A DNA stretch of 7,949 nucleotides from an uncultured Sphingomonadales bacterium (GTDB lineage Bacteria > Pseudomonadota > Alphaproteobacteria > Sphingomonadales > Sphingomonadaceae), in NCBI GenBank assembly GCA_903868655.1, contig CAIPWG010000034.1, forward strand, positions 1 to 7,949. Reading direction: 5' to 3'. The notes under the pieces were generated by a model. The model saw nothing but the letters and a program-made list of their open reading frames with translations, did not search any database and was not told where the DNA came from. Below are positions 1 to 6,249 of the stretch, in pieces (the first letter of the stretch is position 1; each line of letters begins with the position of its first letter). The position numbers and the translations under genes are program-made.

Positions 1-1406
1 TCGCTGGCGTCGGGTTTGCCATAACGCAGATTGTCGCGCGCGGTGGCGGCGAACAGCACCCCTTCCTGCGGCACGAGCGCCATGCGTGCTCGTACTTGCG
101 CCGGATCGGCTTCGCGCAGAGGCACGCCATCGATCCGCACAAGACCTGCCTGTGGATCGTAGAAACGTTCCGCCAGAAGGAATAGCGTCGATTTGCCCGC
201 CCCCGAAGGCCCGACAATCGCCACCGTCTCACCCGGTTCGACCGACAACGAAAAATCGCTGAGCGCGGCCACTTCGGGCCGGCTGGGATAGCGGAACGAC
301 ACGTTTTGAAACGCGATCTGCCCACGCGGCGGCACCGGCATCGCGATCGGACGCAATGGCGGGGCGATTTCCGGGCTGACCCGCAACAATTCGCTCAACC
401 GTTCGGCCGCGCCTGCACCACGCACCAAATCGCCGTAAACTTCGGTCAGGGCCTGAAACGCCCCGGCGATCAGCCCGCCGGTCAGCACGAATTGCGCAAT
501 CATTCCACCGCTGATCCGCCCGGCAGCCACATCGAGCGCGCCTTGCCACATCAGCGCGGTCAAGCCGCCCAGCACCAGCACGATCACCACCGCGGTCATC
601 ACGCTGCGGATCAGGATGCGCCGCTGCGCCGTTGCAAAAGTATGTTCGACCGCGTCGGCAAAGCGGGCCTGTTCGCGCGGTTCCTGCCCGAATGCCTGCA
701 CCACTTTCATCGCGCCAAGCACTTCGGCGATGCGCACGCCAACCATTGCCACCCGGTCCTGGCTGGACCGTGACACCCCCCGCAGACGGCTGCTGAACAG
801 GGCGATCGGCACGACCACCACCGGAATGCCGAGCAGCAGTTCACCGGTCAGCGCCGGGGCAAGCGCAAACAAATAAAGGATGCCGCCCGTCGCAGTCAGC
901 GAATTGCGCAAGGCAATCGAAATCGTGGTGCCGACCACTTGTTCAATCACCGCGGTATCCGAGGTCATGCGGCTGGAAATTTCCTTGGGGCTGTTTTCCT
1001 CAAAGAAACTGGGCGGCATGGTCAACAGATTGGCCTGCACTTTCAGCCGGATATCGGCGACAACCCGTTCACCCAGCCAGGACACAAAGAAGAACCGGAT
1101 CGCGGTAAACACGCCGAGCAGCGACACAATTGCGAACAGCAACAGGAACCAGTGCCCCAGTGCGTGCACATTGGCCCCTTTTGCAAAGCCGTTGTCGATC
1201 ACCAGCCGGAAGCCGAACGGCACCGACAGCGTGAGGGCCGAAGTCACCAGCAACGCGCCAGAGGCCAGAACCAGCCTGCCGGGATAAGACAGCGCCTGAT
1301 CGAGCACCATGCGCAAGGGGCCCAGCGAGCGACGACGGCCGCGCTCCACCGCGGTTTCAATCGCGGCTGGCGTTTCGGAACTGGCAGAGGGGGTCGTTTC
1401 AGTCAT
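1..1406 (-). CDS. MsbA-like ABC exporter, fused permease and ATPase (C-terminus cut by window edge)
   Basis: A half-transporter of the ABC exporter class, working as a homodimer in the inner membrane to move a lipid or other hydrophobic substrate. The 468 visible codons begin MTETTPSAS at the ATG ending at 1406, with AGG about 10 nt upstream. Residues 1-30 are a polar tail. Residues about 38-325 form the membrane domain with hydrophobic segments near 45-66, 86-110, 155-205 and 268-318. The nucleotide-binding domain follows, with an aromatic A-loop (FRYPSRP, Y373), Walker A GPSGAGKST (399-407) and a Q-loop in VPQEGVLF (Q447). Signature, Walker B and H-loop lie beyond the left edge. From memory this matches the 'MsbA-related' permease/ATP-binding family (TIGR02204) of alphaproteobacteria. 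The substrate is unknown; a lipid A flippase role is not shown, and sphingomonads often carry glycosphingolipids instead. It is divergent from phaZ with no sign of shared function. Confidence 0.93.
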   Translation of the reverse strand, partial: MTETTPSASSETPAAIETAVERGRRRSLGPLRMVLDQALSYPGRLVLASGALLVTSALTLSVPFGFRLVIDNGFAKGANVHALGHWFLLLFAIVSLLGVFTAIRFFFVSWLGERVVADIRLKVQANLLTMPPSFFEENSPKEISSRMTSDTAVIEQVVGTTISIALRNSLTATGGILYLFALAPALTGELLLGIPVVVVPIALFSSRLRGVSRSSQDRVAMVGVRIAEVLGAMKVVQAFGQEPREQARFADAVEHTFATAQRRILIRSVMTAVVIVLVLGGLTALMWQGALDVAAGRISGGMIAQFVLTGGLIAGAFQALTEVYGDLVRGAGAAERLSELLRVSPEIAPPLRPIAMPVPPRGQIAFQNVSFRYPSRPEVAALSDFSLSVEPGETVAIVGPSGAGKSTLFLLAERFYDPQAGLVRIDGVPLREADPAQVRARMALVPQEGVLFAATARDNLRYGKPDAS

Positions 1407-1462
1407 GACGGATCGCCTAGAGCATTTTTCGGAACAACGGTATGGGCGAAATGGGCTGGCAT

Positions 1463-1499
1463 ATGCCGCATTGCGGCATCACCTTCAGGTTGCATTGCA
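1463..1499. promoter_or_regulatory. Paired TGC-rich palindromes in the ABC exporter/phaZ divergent promoter region
   Basis: A 17-bp perfect inverted repeat lies at 1463-1479: arm ATGCCGCA, one central T, arm TGCGGCAT. A second 9-bp one, TGCATTGCA, lies at 1491-1499. Both share the core GCATTGC (1468-1474 and 1492-1498), and their centres are 24 bp apart, a little over two helical turns. They sit in the 195-bp gap between two divergent genes, where a dimeric regulator could affect either. PHA-responsive PhaR repressors are known to bind TGC-rich sites, and phaZ is adjacent, so PhaR is one candidate; that is inference. No convincing -35/-10 pair was found for either gene in the gap. Confidence 0.45.
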
Positions 1500-1601
1500 C
1501 AAACACCGCAAAGCGCCCATTGTCGACGGGTCGGACTCGCACGGTGCGTGGCTTTTGCACTCTGATACGACAGGTCCGGATGTGATCGGGAATGCGGCGC
1601 G

Positions 1602-2828
1602 ATGTTGTACAAGGCTTATGAAATCCAGCGGTCGTTTCTCAATGCTGGCAGCGCCATTGCATCGATGGCGGCGGAATGGTTGAACCACCCGCACCATCCC
1701 ATGGCCGGTACCGCGCCGAGCCAGGCCTTGGCATCCGCGCTGGAAGTGTTTGCCCATGCCGCAGCACCCCGTGGCAAACCCGCGTTCGGCCTCAAGTTGA
1801 TCCAGGTTGACGGAACCGCATATCCGGTGACCGAAACCACGGTAATCGAACGCGCATTTGGAGATCTGAGGAAATTCACCCACCCCGGTTTGCCCGCAGA
1901 TGCCCCACGCCTGATGATTGTCGCACCGATGAGCGGGCATTACGCCACGCTGCTGCGCGGCACCGTCGAACGCATGCTTGAACGCCATGTTGTCTACATC
2001 ACCGATTGGGTTGATGCCAAACAAGTGCCAGTCGACGAAGGTCGGTTCGATCTGGATGACTATATCGATTATCTGATCGGCTTTCTCGACCATATCGGGC
2101 CGGATGCGCATGTCATGGCAGTATGCCAGCCGTCGGTCCCGGCGCTTGCAGCAACCGCCATAATGGCGCGCGATGGCCACCCTTGCCGTCCCCTGACGCT
2201 GACCATGATGGGGGGACCGATTGATACCCGCGAAAGCCCGACTGCGGTCAATGATCACGCGATCACCAAGCCTTACGTGTGGTTCAAGCACAATGTGATC
2301 ACCGATGTGCCGGTCAACTATCCCGGCGCTGGGCGCCAAGTCTACCCGGGCTTTGTCCAATTGGCGTCGTTCATGTCGATGAATTTGGGCAGCCACATGA
2401 TGAGCCATTACGGCCTGTTCAAACATCTGGTGCAAGGCGATGGCGAAAGCGCCGATGCGACCAAGGCGTTTTACGATGAATACCGTTCGGTCTGCGACAT
2501 CACCGCCGAATTTTATCTGCAGACGGTCGACGTGGTGTTTCAGCAGCATCTGCTGCCGCGCGGTGAATTCGTTCACCGCGATCGGGTTGTCGATTTGGGC
2601 GCCATTACCCAGACGGCGATCCTGTGCATCGAAGGTGAACGCGACGACATTTCCGGCATTGGCCAGACCCGCGCCGCGCTCGATGTGACCCCCGGCCTGC
2701 CCGATGCGATGAAAAAGTACCATCTGGCGCCCGAAGTCGGCCATTATGGTATCTTCAACGGATCACGCTGGCGCGGTTCGATTGCACCGGTGGTTGACGG
2801 CTGGATTGCCAGCCACAACCACCGCTGA
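1602..2828 (+). CDS. phaZ: Intracellular polyhydroxyalkanoate depolymerase PhaZ
   Basis: A cytoplasmic, granule-associated depolymerase that breaks down native PHB/PHA to 3-hydroxyacid units or oligomers. The protein has 408 residues, the usual length of the PhaZ1-type family (TIGR01849, from memory). It opens MLYKAYEIQRSFL, a typical start for the family, and has no signal peptide, as expected of an intracellular enzyme. The alpha/beta-hydrolase nucleophile elbow is AVCQPSVPA with Cys175. The acid lies in GERDDISG (D348 or D349) and the histidine in GHYGIF (H381). These match the Cys183/Asp355/His388 triad reported for Ralstonia eutropha PhaZ1 with an offset of 7-8 residues. The start at 1602 keeps the conserved N-terminus; the ribosome site is weak (GGGAA about 8 nt upstream). 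It is apparently monocistronic and converges on the next gene with only 18 bp between the stop codons. Confidence 0.95.
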   Translation: MLYKAYEIQRSFLNAGSAIASMAAEWLNHPHHPMAGTAPSQALASALEVFAHAAAPRGKPAFGLKLIQVDGTAYPVTETTVIERAFGDLRKFTHPGLPADAPRLMIVAPMSGHYATLLRGTVERMLERHVVYITDWVDAKQVPVDEGRFDLDDYIDYLIGFLDHIGPDAHVMAVCQPSVPALAATAIMARDGHPCRPLTLTMMGGPIDTRESPTAVNDHAITKPYVWFKHNVITDVPVNYPGAGRQVYPGFVQLASFMSMNLGSHMMSHYGLFKHLVQGDGESADATKAFYDEYRSVCDITAEFYLQTVDVVFQQHLLPRGEFVHRDRVVDLGAITQTAILCIEGERDDISGIGQTRAALDVTPGLPDAMKKYHLAPEVGHYGIFNGSRWRGSIAPVVDGWIASHNHR

Positions 2829-2846
2829 TCCTATCTGAGGCCAGGA

Positions 2847-3158
2847 TTACTTGGCCTTGCGGGCATGCTTGTTGCAATAACCCATGTCGTCGCTGGAAAG
2901 TGCTTTTCCATCGGCGGTAAATTGGGTGATCGTGCCTACTTTTTGTGCAAGCACGGCGCAGACGCGACGCGCAACATCGCCAGAGATCGGCGCTTCGAGC
3001 ACATTGGCGTGCGCCGACCAGACCACTTCGCTTGAAATGATCTTGTTGGGCGCAGTCGGCGCTTCGAGCGTGGCGCTGTAATAGGCACCTGACGATTGCG
3101 CCGCAGCGGGGCTGGTAACAGCAAGCGCAAGGATCAGGGCGGACAGGATACGAGCCAT
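2847..3158 (-). CDS. Small exported protein, CC_3452-like family
   Basis: A 103-residue exported protein of unknown role. Residues 1-20 (MARILSALILALAVTSPAAA) form a signal peptide with likely cleavage after AAA-20, giving a mature periplasmic protein starting QSSGAYYSATL. The mature part has two cysteines, C67 (RRVCAVLAQKVG) and C95 (GYCNKHA), which could form a disulfide. The layout YYxATL, then VVW, then VCxxxxxxVGxxxxF, then YCN resembles the small CC_3452 family of Caulobacter and sphingomonads, recalled from memory. Members I recall usually carry an extra Cys pair after the central Trp; here W47 is followed by SAHANVLEAP without Cys. The frame is open upstream to 3431, but ATG 3158 is chosen because it has AGGA 9-10 nt ahead and begins the signal peptide. 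A UrcA-type assignment fits less well. Confidence 0.72.
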   Translation of the reverse strand: MARILSALILALAVTSPAAAQSSGAYYSATLEAPTAPNKIISSEVVWSAHANVLEAPISGDVARRVCAVLAQKVGTITQFTADGKALSSDDMGYCNKHARKAK

Positions 3159-3302
3159 AAAAACATTCCTTTGGTTGGCATCAGCGTGGGGCACATCAAG
3201 CTGTCGGTAATGGACCATGCAGCCGGTTGGAGGACACTCGTCATGACGCGGCCAACGAATCCGGGGTGGCGGATGCAAGACAGACATGGCATAGCACATT
3301 CG

Positions 3303-3331
3303 GTAACGATCTTTACGGTAATAGTCGTTAC
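3303..3331. promoter_or_regulatory. Tandem operator, two GTAA-N6-TTAC sites, likely for the adjacent TetR repressor
   Basis: Two copies of GTAA-N6-TTAC lie side by side: GTAA 3303-3306 with TTAC 3313-3316, and GTAA 3318-3321 with TTAC 3328-3331. They are 15 bp apart with one G (3317) between them. The whole 29-bp block is itself a palindrome centred on 3317: outer arms GTAACGA and TCGTTAC, inner arms TTAC and GTAA, with 11 of 14 pairs matching. It sits 51 bp before tetR and 144 bp before the divergent small-protein gene. TetR-family proteins commonly bind such sites next to their own gene, sometimes as two dimers, as QacR does. Binding by this particular TetR is inferred. Confidence 0.6.
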
Positions 3332-3343
3332 AGAATAGGTCAA
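3315..3343 (-). promoter_or_regulatory. Candidate promoter for the CC_3452-like gene, overlapping the tandem operator
   Basis: On the minus strand, TTGACC (3343-3338) is a good -35 match and is followed after 17 nt by TACCGT (3320-3315), a moderate -10 match (TAnnnT). The -10 lies across the centre of the tandem operator, so a bound repressor would block it. Transcription would start near 3308, leaving a leader of about 150 nt before the ATG at 3158. The long leader lowers confidence, and a promoter nearer the gene cannot be ruled out. A plus-strand promoter for tetR (TTTACG at 3312 as -35) is weaker. Confidence 0.35.
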
Positions 3344-3382
3344 GCGCTTTTGCGTGTTGCCGTTTCAGGGAGATTGCAGACA

Positions 3383-3976
3383 ATGGCGCGCCCGCGCAGT
3401 TTCGATGCCGAGGCCTTTCTCGACCATGCAATGGATGTTTTTTGGCGTCGCGGTTTCGCGGCGACGTCGATGGCGGACATTTATGAAGCGACTGGCCTGG
3501 GCGCGAGCAGCATCTATGCCTTTGTCAAAGACAAAAACGCGCTCTTTCAATCGGTGTTCGAACGTTACATCGATGGATTTCGCAAATCTTTGCCAACCGA
3601 TGTCACAGGCGGTGCGGCCATCGAGTATTGGATGCGCGGATTTGCCAATTCGCTTGCCGACGATCCCGTTCGCAAAGGTTGTCTGATCGGCAACACCATC
3701 ATGGAACGCTTTGCCCACTCGCAAGAGACGCTTGATCTGGCCCAGGCCTTGCTGGAGGAAGTCCGCAACTGGATGCAGCAGCAGATTGCTGCCGGCCAGG
3801 CGCAAGGTGATTACCGCCGGGACATCGATCCTGCGCTGGCGTCGACGGTTCTGGCCGCCACGACTTTGGGCATGATGGCCATGGCCCGCGCGCAGGCCAG
3901 CCGTGAAACGCTGCTGCAGATTGCCGAAAACGCAGCCTTCGCGCTTTTCCCGGTGGGGCAACAGCCCGCACGCTGA
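3383..3976 (+). CDS. TetR/AcrR-family transcriptional repressor
   Basis: A 197-residue DNA-binding regulator of usual TetR length, acting as a dimer. The N-terminal domain begins MARPRSFDAEAFLDHAMDVFWRRGF and has the helix-turn-helix at about 28-47 (TSMADIYEATGLGASSIYAF), followed by K51 and the usual F55. The C-terminal ligand domain contains KGCLIGNT (98-105), a motif shared with the ComR/NemR-like branch of TetR proteins; Cys100 could be a sensor residue, as cysteines are in NemR, but that is a guess. The frame is open back to 3227, but ATG 3383 is preferred because AGGGAG lies about 10 nt ahead and the family N-terminus starts there. It is divergent from the small exported protein gene and converges on the hydratase gene. 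The tandem operator upstream suggests autoregulation. The ligand is unknown. Confidence 0.92.
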   Translation: MARPRSFDAEAFLDHAMDVFWRRGFAATSMADIYEATGLGASSIYAFVKDKNALFQSVFERYIDGFRKSLPTDVTGGAAIEYWMRGFANSLADDPVRKGCLIGNTIMERFAHSQETLDLAQALLEEVRNWMQQQIAAGQAQGDYRRDIDPALASTVLAATTLGMMAMARAQASRETLLQIAENAAFALFPVGQQPAR

Positions 3977-3986
3977 ACAAAATTGA

Positions 3987-4024
3987 CGTGCGCCTGGCCG
4001 ACCCGTTTGTCAGCGAGGCGCACG
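3987..4024 (-). terminator. Hairpin between convergent tetR and maoC genes
   Basis: A 9-bp perfect stem, CGTGCGCCT (3987-3995) with AGGCGCAC plus G (4016-4024), lies in the 69-bp gap between two convergent stop codons. On the minus strand the hairpin is followed by a T-rich stretch, TCAATTTTGTT, which fits an intrinsic terminator for the hydratase gene. On the plus strand no T-run follows, so its effect on tetR transcripts would be weaker. The loop is long, 20 nt. Confidence 0.55.
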
Positions 4025-4045
4025 CCGTTCAGATCACGAATGCGA

Positions 4046-4507
4046 TTACACGAAAAACTGGGTGATCCATTCGCAGATCAGCGCGGGCTTGGCCTCGCCT
4101 TCGATCTCGACTGTGATTTCCATCGTCTGCTGCCACTGTCCTGGGCGCTTTTCATCGACTTCGAGCAGTTTGAAATGGCCGCGGACGCGTTTGCCTGACC
4201 GCACGGGCGACAAAAACCGGGTCTTGTTGCCGCCGTAATTGACACCCATTTTGATGCCCTGCGGACGGGGCACATTGCTTTCCTGGGTCAACAGCGGGAT
4301 CAGCGACAATGTCAGAAATCCGTGCGCGATCGTGCCGCCAAAAGGGGTTTTGGCAGCGGCTTCGGGATCGAGGTGGATAAACTGGAAATCGCCGGTCGCT
4401 TCGGCAAACTGGTTGATCCGTTCCTGGGTCACTTCGACCCATTCGGACGTGCCGACGACCTGTCCGATCAGATCCTTCATCGCATGGGCATCGATATAAT
4501 TGGGCAT
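4046..4507 (-). CDS. MaoC/NodN-like (R)-specific enoyl-CoA hydratase
   Basis: A 153-residue single hot-dog-fold protein of the MaoC dehydratase family, likely hydrating trans-2-enoyl-CoA to (R)-3-hydroxyacyl-CoA in the cytoplasm as a dimer. The hydratase motif spans about 34-63: FAEATGD (D40), then FQFIHLDP (H45), then PFGGTIAHGFLTLS. D40 and H45 fall at the catalytic positions reported for the mycobacterial hydratase Rv0130 (HtdZ). As in the NodN/Rv0130 branch, the classical GDxNPxH motif reads GDFQFIH, with Asn-Pro replaced. ATG 4507 is chosen over further upstream frame because the family N-terminus begins here and AGGGATC lies 5-12 nt ahead. Downstream of the ligase gene by 82 bp on the same strand, it may be read from that operon or its own promoter. 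Hydratases of this class can feed PHA synthesis or fatty-acid breakdown; the true substrate is not shown. Confidence 0.88.
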   Translation of the reverse strand: MPNYIDAHAMKDLIGQVVGTSEWVEVTQERINQFAEATGDFQFIHLDPEAAAKTPFGGTIAHGFLTLSLIPLLTQESNVPRPQGIKMGVNYGGNKTRFLSPVRSGKRVRGHFKLLEVDEKRPGQWQQTMEITVEIEGEAKPALICEWITQFFV

Positions 4508-4570
4508 GATGATCCCTGTGGGTTTGTCTGCAAGGCGCCCGTCATGCCGCCTTGCCCGCGCAGGCGCAAG

Positions 4571-4600
4571 CCGCAAGTTAATCACGTGATTAAGTTGCGG
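4571..4600. repeat. Near-perfect 30-bp palindrome over the ligase stop codon
   Basis: Positions 4571-4600 form an inverted repeat with no loop, centred between 4585 and 4586. Fourteen of 15 pairs match; only G4577/G4594 does not. The inner 16 bp, TTAATCACGTGATTAA, are perfect, and the outer arms are CCGCAA and TTGCGG. The ligase stop codon (4590-4592) lies inside it. A further TAATCAC copy lies at 4603-4609. The perfect AT-rich core without a loop or T-run favours a dimeric-regulator operator for the downstream hydratase gene over an intrinsic terminator, although a cruciform or attenuating hairpin is possible. Confidence 0.6.
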
Positions 4601-6023
4601 TGTAATCACCCAGCAACGGCCCGGCAGTGCCTGGATGGCGTATGGCAAGCGCTGGTTCCGGCGTGCGGTCGGGCGTCTGGCGGATCAGGCCTGCCACCCG
4701 CCGCGCTTCCACGGCGGCTTCATCAAGCCGGCCGACATAGGCCGACAGACCGCATTGCAATCCGACCAGCATGTAGCAGAATGGCTGAAACGCGATGCCG
4801 ACAAAGCTGCCACCGACCAGATAGACAATCTGCGATTGTTGCAGGGCATCGGCCAACGGACTGATCCACGCCCGCTCGGGCGCAGGATCCTTGCCAAACC
4901 GGCGGCGAATGCGCTCCATCTGCACGACGCCCATGATATGCAGCAACAGCCACAGGCCCAGCCCGGGATAGCCCTGTTCGCCCAACATCTCGAAATAGCT
5001 CGAATGGAATGCGCGGCCGATTTCGATAACGTGTTCGGTGTGCGTCGCCGTGCTGTTGCCCGTTGTTACCGTGACCACTTTGTCATAGCTGACGCTGTCC
5101 TGGCGATAGGCTTCAAACCCGCCGCCAAAGGGGTGGGACTTTGCAAAGTCCATCGTCCACTGCCACACAGCCATGCGCGTGCTGGCCGATTGGTCGCCCT
5201 TGGTGTCCTTGATCGTGTTCATCCGATCGGTGAAACTGGCTGGCAACAACGGCATGGCGATCATTGCACCCAGGCCGATCAGTGCCAGATAGGAAAAACG
5301 GCGTTTGGTGCTGCGCAGTTTCATGACTCCCAGCACGGCAACGCAAATCAAACCGGTGCGCGCTTGTGTGCCAACCGGCATCAGGATTGCCGAAAAGCTG
5401 ACCCCGATGGCGAACAACCGCACCAGCCAGCCGGGGCGAAACACCGTGCCATAGGAAGCAAGCCAGAATGAGAGCGGAATGATGCAGATGGACACGGTCG
5501 AGATGATCGAGCCTTCGTAAAGCCCGCTGTTGTCATTCACCAACAGTTTCAGTTCACCATAGCCGCCGCCGCCCGCCAGAGTTTTGATGGCGCCATCGAT
5601 GGTGATCACCCCCACGCCCAGCACCATGATCAGCGTCAAAGCTTCGATGCGCAGCCGGGTGCGCAAAGTCAGCGGCAGAAAAATCGCGAAGACGAGTGCC
5701 TTCCACACCCAATCCCACTTGCCGGCTGCCTCGGTCGGAAAGTCGGCCATGATCGTGGTTGACCCGCAATAGGCCAGCAGCACTATCAGCAACAGTTGCC
5801 GCGATGACAGGCGAGTGCCGGTCTTGTCTTCGCGGGCGACCCAAAACACCACGGTGAGCACAAACGCCATCAGCGAAATCGGCACCGACGACAACGCGCC
5901 CCAGCTGATTTTCTGTGGCGAAACGATATCGATATACGCATAAGCCAGCACGAACAGGAATGGACGCGAAAAGCCGGACAGCAAAAACGCCAGCACAAAC
6001 AGACTGAGCCCGAGATTGGTCAT
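4590..6023 (-). CDS. O-antigen ligase-like membrane protein, exosortase A system-associated
   Basis: A 477-residue polytopic inner-membrane protein of the Wzy/WaaL O-antigen ligase superfamily. It resembles the 'probable O-glycosylation ligase, exosortase A-associated' family (TIGR03097, from memory). Family-like features are the N-terminal YAYIDIVSPQKISWG (28-42), RQLLLIVLLAYC (75-86), QARTGL with R222, the large periplasmic loop with HPFGGGFEAYR (297-307), and RAFHSSYFEMLGEQGYPGLG (337-356), whose H340 matches the conserved histidine region of Wzy_C domains. About ten to twelve hydrophobic segments are visible. The last 45 residues are polar and probably cytoplasmic. No clear ribosome site precedes ATG 6023; the start overlaps the stop of a small upstream ORF (ATGA), suggesting translational coupling. 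It is divergent from an XrtA-type glycosyltransferase. It likely transfers or polymerises glycan on the periplasmic side; the acceptor is unknown. Confidence 0.88.
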   Translation of the reverse strand: MTNLGLSLFVLAFLLSGFSRPFLFVLAYAYIDIVSPQKISWGALSSVPISLMAFVLTVVFWVAREDKTGTRLSSRQLLLIVLLAYCGSTTIMADFPTEAAGKWDWVWKALVFAIFLPLTLRTRLRIEALTLIMVLGVGVITIDGAIKTLAGGGGYGELKLLVNDNSGLYEGSIISTVSICIIPLSFWLASYGTVFRPGWLVRLFAIGVSFSAILMPVGTQARTGLICVAVLGVMKLRSTKRRFSYLALIGLGAMIAMPLLPASFTDRMNTIKDTKGDQSASTRMAVWQWTMDFAKSHPFGGGFEAYRQDSVSYDKVVTVTTGNSTATHTEHVIEIGRAFHSSYFEMLGEQGYPGLGLWLLLHIMGVVQMERIRRRFGKDPAPERAWISPLADALQQSQIVYLVGGSFVGIAFQPFCYMLVGLQCGLSAYVGRLDEAAVEARRVAGLIRQTPDRTPEPALAIRHPGTAGPLLGDYTAT

Positions 6024-6154
6024 GGTTGCGTGGACCGATCTGCACCACTGCGCGGCAAGGCCGGGTCATTGTCGAGATCGGCGCGGTGCACCAGCCGCCA
6101 TACGGCAATCGCCATGACGAAATGCGGAATGGCAAGGGCAAGCATGTCGATCAT
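6020..6154 (-). CDS. Small one-helix membrane protein overlapping the ligase start
   Basis: A 44-codon ORF beginning MIDMLALAIPHFVMAIAV, one hydrophobic segment at residues 3-18, then WRLVHRADLDNDPALP and a short polar tail. Its TGA stop (6022-6020) overlaps the ATG of the ligase gene in an ATGA junction, a typical sign of translational coupling, and would explain why the ligase lacks a ribosome site of its own. GC-rich third positions fit real coding. The start is uncertain: ATG 6154 has AAAGG only about 18 nt ahead, a second in-frame ATG lies at 6145, and the frame is open to a GTG at 6205. I do not recognise a family. Its position suggests a role with the ligase, perhaps as a membrane partner. 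Confidence 0.5.
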   Translation of the reverse strand: MIDMLALAIPHFVMAIAVWRLVHRADLDNDPALPRSGADRSTQP

Positions 6155-6249
6155 GGCAAAGCAAAACAGCCTTTGTTCGGTGCGGCAAACGAACCATGGA
6201 CCCACCGCGGTTGATAGCGCGTTAAGCCTTGTTGTGGCATGAGCAAATC

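Noticed and set aside
306..1565. Plus-strand open frames of 135-208 codons across the left gene
   Set aside because: They are shadows of the ABC exporter, whose minus-strand frame carries Walker A, A-loop and Q-loop motifs without interruption.
1485..2744. A 419-codon open frame on the minus strand across phaZ
   Set aside because: It is antisense to a clear PhaZ with an intact catalytic triad. Its translation is rich in His/Arg/Gln and lacks any recognisable domain. Long antisense frames are common in GC-rich genes.
2838..2857. Six-bp hairpin AGGCCA/TGGCCT between convergent phaZ and the small-protein gene
   Set aside because: The stem is short, the loop is 8 nt, no T-run follows on either strand, and it lies partly inside the coding end of the small gene, so it is too weak to call a terminator.
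3227..3382. N-terminal extension of tetR back to 3227
   Set aside because: The extra 52 residues have no TetR similarity, run through the operator block, and the family N-terminus with a good ribosome site begins at 3383.
3159..3431. N-terminal extension of the small exported protein frame, upstream of 3158
   Set aside because: It would bury the signal peptide, cross the tandem operator and overlap the start of tetR. ATG 3158 has a good ribosome site.
6175..6194. Inverted repeat GTTCG/CGAAC in the ligase/glycosyltransferase divergent region
   Set aside because: Arms of only 5 bp with a 10-nt spacer are expected by chance, and no promoter elements align with them.
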